In this document: in pieces, positions 57,303 to 64,000 of the stretch
Layout of the letters: every line of letters starts with the position of its first letter
Position numbering within the stretch: position 1 is the first letter of the stretch
Assembly: GCF_000744375.1 (NCBI RefSeq)
Contig: NZ_JQLU01000005.1
Coordinates: forward strand, 744,001 to 808,000
Direction: 5' to 3'
DNA length: 64,000 bases
From: Carnobacterium gallinarum DSM 4847
GTDB lineage: Bacteria; Bacillota; Bacilli; Lactobacillales; Carnobacteriaceae
Translations under genes and position numbers: made by a program
Notes under the pieces: model-generated
What the model was told of the DNA's origin: nothing
Seen by the model: the letters and a program-made list of their open reading frames with translations, nothing else
Database searches by the model: none

Positions 57303-57422
57303 ATGTTGAAATTTGAAGAAGTATCAGTTGAAAAATTAAACAGCCATGGAACAGACTTTTGGACCGGATTTATTGGTGGAGCTGGCATTGCTATTGGTAT
57401 AGGTGGAATCATATTAACATAA
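57303..57422 (+). CDS. Daptide-like precursor peptide 2
   Basis: 39 residues with AAAGGGGGG 6 bases before ATG, 18 bases after precursor 1. Leader MLKFEEVSVEKLN; core from about SHGTDFWTGF with a glycine-zipper-like stretch (FIGGAGIAIGIGGIILT) ending in Thr. It has no Cys. Two unlike cores with one leader suggest that one enzyme set treats both peptides, perhaps for joint membrane activity. Confidence 0.82.
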   Translation: MLKFEEVSVEKLNSHGTDFWTGFIGGAGIAIGIGGIILT

Positions 57423-57519
57423 AAATTAAGCTTTATTTTTCAAATTGAGTAATAAAACCTATCTGTTTGTATATAATAAAAAATATTTTAAATAGAAATC
57501 TTATAGTTTATATGACCTA

Positions 57520-57561
57520 AAAAGTAGCCCATGTATCAAGATATACATGGGTTACTTTTTC
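57520..57561 (+). terminator. Terminator after the precursor genes
   Basis: AAAAAGTAGCCCATGTAT pairs with ATACATGGGTTACTTTTT. It ends the two-gene precursor transcript. Between here and 57963 I see no gene. Confidence 0.88.
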
Positions 57562-57963
57562 TTAAAATAGTATTCTATTTTGAGAACCATACACTTAAAG
57601 GATTTTATTATTCTTAAACATTTTGTATTAGAACGAATAGAATAGTTCATTGTAGTCACTAACAGAAATTACTAAAAATTAATTTATATATATAACAAAT
57701 TTACTAGTTTTTCATAAAAATACTACCTTTATTCCAAAAAAATAACGGTTAAAAATTACACAGGTAAATTTCTTATAAAAGGTTTTTTACATTAAATATC
57801 AATAAACACAATGTACAAAATACAATTCCTAGCATCATACAACCAATCTCTGTTTGTTGTTTTTTTAATAAAAAAAATGGTCTACTTAACGAAATCAATT
57901 CTTTGATTTATTGTTGATATAAGAAAATCGTAACTTCTTGTGTCTTTCTTTAAAAAAAAAATA

Positions 57964-59292
57964 GGTTCTATAATATATCATGTTGGTGAGTGAAACACTC
58001 GTCAACACTTCTTTACGTTTCGCTACAAAAAAAGACAGCCAATTGATAAAATAAAGTCTACCAAAACCAAATCACCAGGAGGATGTCCTTATAAATCATG
58101 ATATGCGAAAATTACTTGGATTAACAGATAAAATCTTCATTTTGAAAAAAACTTTTTAGAAAAACGAGCGGCGAATGGACAAACTCTTTTTATTATTCAT
58201 GGAAAACTGGACTACCGTCCTTCTCACTGTGACCATTGTGGAAATCAAAACCAAGAAAATCTTATTCGATATGGATTTTATCGAACCGAAACTCAACTTC
58301 CACGAATGAACCATTATACAATAAAATTAGCTTTGAAACGAACGCGTTTTTTCTGTCATCATTGTGGCTCAACCTTTAGTGCAAAAATATCCATTGTTGC
58401 ACTAAAAGATCCACCTTGCGGCATCTTTAAAACATCAAATTGCGTTAGACTTAACCGAAAATCTATCTTGTACATATATTGGGCAAACACAAGATGTTTC
58501 AAGTGCGATGAGTTTTATTTATGTAGACGGAAAAACTCATCAGCTCATTGATATTCTTAAAGACTGAACACTGCACCATCTGGTCACTCATTTTATGAGT
58601 TATTCTCATAAAGCACGACTCAATGTAAAATACTTGGTTATTGATCGATTTCATATTGTTCAACATATACAACGACCCTTTAATACTTTACGGATTCAAC
58701 TAATGTATCGATTCAAGTAAAGCAACTCGGAGGATGCAAAAAAGTATCGTCGTTTAAAACGATACTGGTCCTTATTTTTTAAAGATTCCAATCAGTTAGA
58801 CACAGAAAAACATTTTTATAATCGCTTGTTTAAACGACCACTTTGCCAAAAAGATATCATGAATGAACTCTTAACCTATCATCCAATTCTCAAACAGGCT
58901 TATGATGAAATGCATTTGCTTAAGTATTCCATACTTTGTAAAAATAGTGAGTTATTTTTCGATTTACTCGACCAATTACCAAAGAGCTTACCCGACTGAT
59001 TTCGTAAGAAACTGACTTTCTTAAAAAAACATAAGGAAGGCATCTCAAATGCCATTCATCTTCCTTATTCTAATGGAATCGTTGAAGGATTAAACAATAA
59101 AATCAAAATCATTAAACGAGTTGCCTATGGCTACCGGAACTTTATAAACTTTCGTACACGAATTTATCTAATTCAAGGAGAACTTTTAACCCAAAACAAG
59201 AGAAAAGAAAAGTAGGTGAGGAATTAAAATTCTTCACCTACTCCATGATTTTAGTCAATTGATTCTTCACCAACAAAATTTGACAAAGGGCC
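57964..59292 (+). mobile_element. ISL3-family insertion sequence, full length but decayed
   Basis: About 1330 bp. The ends are related: GGTTCTATAATATATCATGT at the left and, as complement, GGCCCTTTGTCAAATTTTGT at the right, both continuing TTGGTGA. It lies immediately after the ksgA terminator and forms the right boundary of the RiPP island. I see no clear target duplication. Confidence 0.82.
58098..59215 (+). pseudogene. ISL3-family transposase pseudogene
   Basis: Starts MRKLLGLTDK, then loses frame within 40 codons. Later frames show HCDHCGNQN, RFFCHHCGSTFSAK (zinc finger) and NAIHLPYSNGIVEGLNNKIKIIKR near the end, the ISL3 catalytic Glu region. Internal stops near 58565, 58712 and 58993 confirm decay. 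Confidence 0.88.
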
Positions 59293-59306
59293 ATTTAAGA
59301 AAAAGC

Positions 59307-59340
59307 AACTAAGACGAAATTCATGAATTCCGCCTTAGTT
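59307..59340 (-). terminator. Terminator after ksgA
   Basis: AACTAAGGCGGAATTC pairs with GAATTTCGTCTTAGTT on the minus strand, followed by GCTTTTTCTT. Confidence 0.85.
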
Positions 59341-59366
59341 CTGTAATTTATAAATACTAAAATTAT

Positions 59367-60266
59367 TTATTTCCCACTATTTTCTGGCATCACATCGACA
59401 ATCGCATCTGCCAAACGGCCAAATTCGGTTAACGATAAAGTTTCCCCACGTCTTGTCGGATCAATCTCAGCCAGCTCTAAGACTTTTGTCAATTTTTCAC
59501 GAGTTTCCTCATCTTTTCCATAACGAACTAATAGATTATTCCATAACGTTTTACGGCGTTGCACAAAGGCTGCACGAGCTACTTGGAAGAAAATTCGTTC
59601 ATCCTTCACTTTTACACTTGGCTCGGCTCTTCTCGTTAATTTGATAATCGCTGAATCGACATTAGGCTGTGGTACAAAAACAGTTTTTGGTACAATAAAG
59701 GCAATTTCTGCCTCCATGTAGTACTGAATTGCAATCGATAAAGAACCATAGGCTTTTGTACTTGGTGAAGCTGTAATTCGATCGCCAACTTCTTTTTGGG
59801 TCATAATTACTAATCCATCAATCCGAACTGTTGATTCTAGGAAATGCATAATAATCGGTGTCGTAATATAATAAGGCAGATTCGCCACAACCATTAAACG
59901 CTCTTCTAAGTCAATTCGGCTGCTTAAAATTTCAGAAAGATTTGCCTTTAAAACATCATTATGAACAATTTCAACATTGTCGTAAGGGCTTAGTGTATCC
60001 GCCAAAACAGGCAGTAAACGGTCGTCAATTTCAAACGAAACGACTTTTTTACTTGCTCGTGCTAAAGGTTCGGTTAACGCTCCGATTCCCGGTCCAACTT
60101 CAACAACGTTCGTATTTTTATTTAAATCAGCTGCTGCAACGATGTTTACTAACACATTTCCATCGACAATAAAATTTTGTCCTAAGCTTTTCTTGACAGA
60201 AAATCCATGTTTTGCAAGGATTTCTTTAGTTCTACTAGGTGTTGCAATGTCCTTATGTTGGGTCAT
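59367..60266 (-). CDS. ksgA: 16S rRNA dimethyladenosine transferase
   Basis: 299 residues from the ATG at 60266 ([13 protein letters not shown]), with GGAGG 6 bases upstream. It dimethylates two adjacent adenines in the helix near the 3' end of 16S rRNA. Motifs: [34 protein letters not shown]. The start lies inside the end of rnmV (14 bases overlap), so the genes are coupled. Confidence 0.97.
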   Translation of the reverse strand: MTQHKDIATPSRTKEILAKHGFSVKKSLGQNFIVDGNVLVNIVAAADLNKNTNVVEVGPGIGALTEPLARASKKVVSFEIDDRLLPVLADTLSPYDNVEIVHNDVLKANLSEILSSRIDLEERLMVVANLPYYITTPIIMHFLESTVRIDGLVIMTQKEVGDRITASPSTKAYGSLSIAIQYYMEAEIAFIVPKTVFVPQPNVDSAIIKLTRRAEPSVKVKDERIFFQVARAAFVQRRKTLWNNLLVRYGKDEETREKLTKVLELAEIDPTRRGETLSLTEFGRLADAIVDVMPENSGK

Positions 60267-60819
60267 GTTCGTCCTCCAAGATTTGTTGCATCGCTTCAAT
60301 TACTTCTTCAGGCGTAATCTGAAACATCTGCAATCTTTTTTCAAGTTGTTTGCCGTTAGTATACCCGATATTTAACGCAGCGCCTAGCTTTTCACGTCTT
60401 TTCTTAGCAAATTGACCTGCTAAAAGCCCAGCATCAATCAATAGTTGACGAGAAATTAAGGATTCTTTTTCAAGAGTCTCCGTATAAGCTTTACTTAGCG
60501 CTTCACGGATTACCTCAGGCTTGGCATGTTCGATTCCTAGACTTCCTTTACCTTTTGGCTTGGCATCCTCTACTTTTAAAAAAGCATGCTTAACGCCGGG
60601 TACTGCACGGGAAATCGTTTTGCGAATTTTTTCTCCTGGAAAATCAGGATCCGTAAAGACAATAACACCTCGAGTTTCCTGTGCTTTAGCAATTAATTTC
60701 AATGTAGCATCATCAATTGCCGAACCTCTCGTTTCCAAGGTATCCGCATCCACTGCTTCTTTAATCCGACGAGTATCGTCACGACCTTCAACAACGATGA
60801 TTTCTTTGATTTTTTTCAT
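60253..60819 (-). CDS. rnmV: ribonuclease M5
   Basis: 188 residues with a Toprim domain: [20 protein letters not shown] at the N-terminus and [16 protein letters not shown]. It matures 5S rRNA. It overlaps tatD by 4 bases (ATGA) and ksgA by 14, the usual tatD-rnmV-ksgA order. Confidence 0.95.
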   Translation of the reverse strand: MKKIKEIIVVEGRDDTRRIKEAVDADTLETRGSAIDDATLKLIAKAQETRGVIVFTDPDFPGEKIRKTISRAVPGVKHAFLKVEDAKPKGKGSLGIEHAKPEVIREALSKAYTETLEKESLISRQLLIDAGLLAGQFAKKRREKLGAALNIGYTNGKQLEKRLQMFQITPEEVIEAMQQILEDEHDPT

Positions 60820-61586
60820 CGGTCTAACCTAAATAATTTTTTGGCATTCGCTGTTGTTTGCTTAGCCACTTCTTCGTAAGAAAGACCCCTAAGTTCCGCA
60901 ACTCGTTCTGCAACATATTTTACATAAGCCGGTTCATTTCGTTTTCCTCTAAAAGGGACTGGCGATAAATAAGGCGCATCTGTTTCAACTAATAACTTAT
61001 CAAAAGGAACTTTTGTCGCAACTTCGTGAACGTCAAACGCTTTTTTAAAGGTTACAACACCACTCATAGAAATATGCATTCCAAGATCTAAAAAGCGCTC
61101 CATCCATTCCACATCTCCACTAAAACTATGCATAATGCCACCAATATCCTCAACATGCTCTTCTTTAAGAATTTGGTAGGTATCCTCAATAGCATCTCGC
61201 ATATGAATACTAATAGGCAAATTCAATTCCTTCGCAATCTGCATCTGACGGCGAAAAACGGTTTTTTGTACATCATGAGGAGACGTATCCCAATGATAAT
61301 CCAAGCCCATTTCTCCCATTGCGACAACTTTAGGTAATTGTAATTGTTCGATTAACTTTGTCTCGATTTGATCGGTATATAAATAAGCTTCTGTTGGATG
61401 CCAACCAATAATACTATAGAGTTCTGGATAATCTTGACTTAACTGTAACGATTTCTCAATCGTCTTCTCATCAAATCCCACAATCGCCATATTTGTTACA
61501 TCATTGGCTTTTGCCCGTGCTACAGCTTCTGGAATCTCAGCATCAAAAGCGGAATCATTTAAGTGTGTATGTGTATCAAATAACAT
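60816..61586 (-). CDS. tatD: TatD-family metal-dependent DNase
   Basis: 256 residues, TIM-barrel hydrolase: metal ligands in FDTHTHLND, the Glu in [17 protein letters not shown], the His in IMHSFSG and [18 protein letters not shown]. Probable deoxyribonuclease (YabD type). It lies between metG and rnmV as in most Firmicutes. Confidence 0.95.
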   Translation of the reverse strand: MLFDTHTHLNDSAFDAEIPEAVARAKANDVTNMAIVGFDEKTIEKSLQLSQDYPELYSIIGWHPTEAYLYTDQIETKLIEQLQLPKVVAMGEMGLDYHWDTSPHDVQKTVFRRQMQIAKELNLPISIHMRDAIEDTYQILKEEHVEDIGGIMHSFSGDVEWMERFLDLGMHISMSGVVTFKKAFDVHEVATKVPFDKLLVETDAPYLSPVPFRGKRNEPAYVKYVAERVAELRGLSYEEVAKQTTANAKKLFRLDR

Positions 61587-61632
61587 TTATTTTTTCCTCC
61601 CTTTCACAATAGTTGGATTAAAACGACAAACA

Positions 61633-61655
61633 CCCTGCCGAAGTTAAACAGCAGG
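61633..61655 (-). terminator. Weak terminator after metG
   Basis: CCCTGC and GCAGGG form a short stem, followed on the minus strand by TGTTTGTCGTTTT. It may be only partly effective. Confidence 0.45.
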
Positions 61656-61707
61656 GCTCTATCTTTAAACGAAGCTCATTCAATAAAAGAATCAACCCCC
61701 ATTTTAT

Positions 61708-63732
<2,025 letters not shown>

Positions 63733-63879
63733 TTAGTGTGCCTCCTTGAGTATTTTAAATTTCTAGACTACTGGCTATTCTTAAATAGTATAACATAAAA
63801 TGAAACTAGAATGCTGGATAACTGCGAAAAATCCAAGGAAAACCAAGGATTTTTCAGATTAAATTTCCATAACAAATCG

Positions 63880-64000
63880 TTAGTACCCTTTAAACATATC
63901 GATCGCTTCTTGGCGCATTTTTGCATGCTCTACAATTGGAAAGGGATAATCCTCACCAATCTTAATCTGTAATTTTTGCTGCAATTCACTAGGCATTTTG
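63880..64000 (-). CDS. deoxyribodipyrimidine photolyase, C-terminal end only
   Basis: Minus-strand frame entering from the right edge: KMPSELQQKLQIKIGEDYPF, then PIVEHAKMRQEAIDMFKGY and a stop. This matches the conserved end of the photolyase/cryptochrome family (YPxPIVDH...R..A...Y). The N-terminal parts lie outside the window. Confidence 0.75.
   Translation of the reverse strand, partial: KMPSELQQKLQIKIGEDYPFPIVEHAKMRQEAIDMFKGY

Noticed and set aside
57171..57422. Class II bacteriocins with double-glycine leaders
   Set aside because: The leaders lack a GG cleavage site before the core, and no C39 peptidase-containing exporter is present.
48520..57423. Lantibiotic, lasso peptide or radical-SAM peptide cluster
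   Set aside because: There is no LanB/C/M-type enzyme, no asparagine-synthetase-like cyclase and no CxxxCxxC radical SAM motif in the operon. The aminotransferase and methyltransferase set fits daptides better.

Overview
The window is low-GC Gram-positive DNA of the order Lactobacillales. The gene set (veg, ispE, purR, PTS beta-glucoside cassettes, an agmatine deiminase cluster, a lysine riboswitch, IS1202- and ISL3-type elements) fits a Carnobacterium- or Enterococcus-like organism. The genus is an inference. Most genes lie on the minus strand.

Layout. Bases 1-7950 hold a beta-1,2-glucan (sophorooligosaccharide) locus: a partial GH94 phosphorylase, a GH3 beta-glucosidase, a binding protein, two ABC permeases and LacI-type operators. 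After a cupin gene comes the agmatine deiminase cluster (8995-18724), in the order known from Listeria (ptcA, antiporter, aguA1, arcC, aguA2, rpiR-type regulator). Here it carries an extra, broken MATE gene and an IS1202-family insertion. Then follow purR, a zinc ABC transporter with a Zur-like box, a beta-glucoside PTS cassette with licT, and a lysine ABC transporter under an L-box riboswitch. Next are an MFS gene, a decayed gene, a TetR gene, a coiled-coil protein, an ApbA-like reductase, a second PTS/GH1 pair with a LysR regulator, an esterase, ispE, a third PTS/GH1 pair and veg.

The most interesting part is an island at about 45.7-59.3 kb, between veg and ksgA, bounded by two ISL3-family remnants. 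It encodes what looks like a daptide-type RiPP cluster. Two short precursor genes share a leader and both end in Ile-Leu-Thr. A divergent operon encodes a possible leader-recognition protein, a SAM methyltransferase, a class III PLP aminotransferase, an M50 peptidase, a short-chain dehydrogenase and a two-gene ABC exporter. In daptides the C-terminal Thr is oxidatively decarboxylated, transaminated and dimethylated, which matches these enzymes. The M50 peptidase gene is cut in two by an IS256-family element (1325 bp, 8-bp target duplication); removing it restores an in-frame gene. Two further small genes (27 and 49 codons) lie at the 3' end of the operon.

The right end is housekeeping: ksgA, rnmV, tatD, metG and the 3' end of a photolyase gene. 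The usual block ksgA-veg-ispE-purR is recognisable but spread over about 40 kb by inserted modules. A decayed veg fragment still lies next to ispE, the expected ancestral place.
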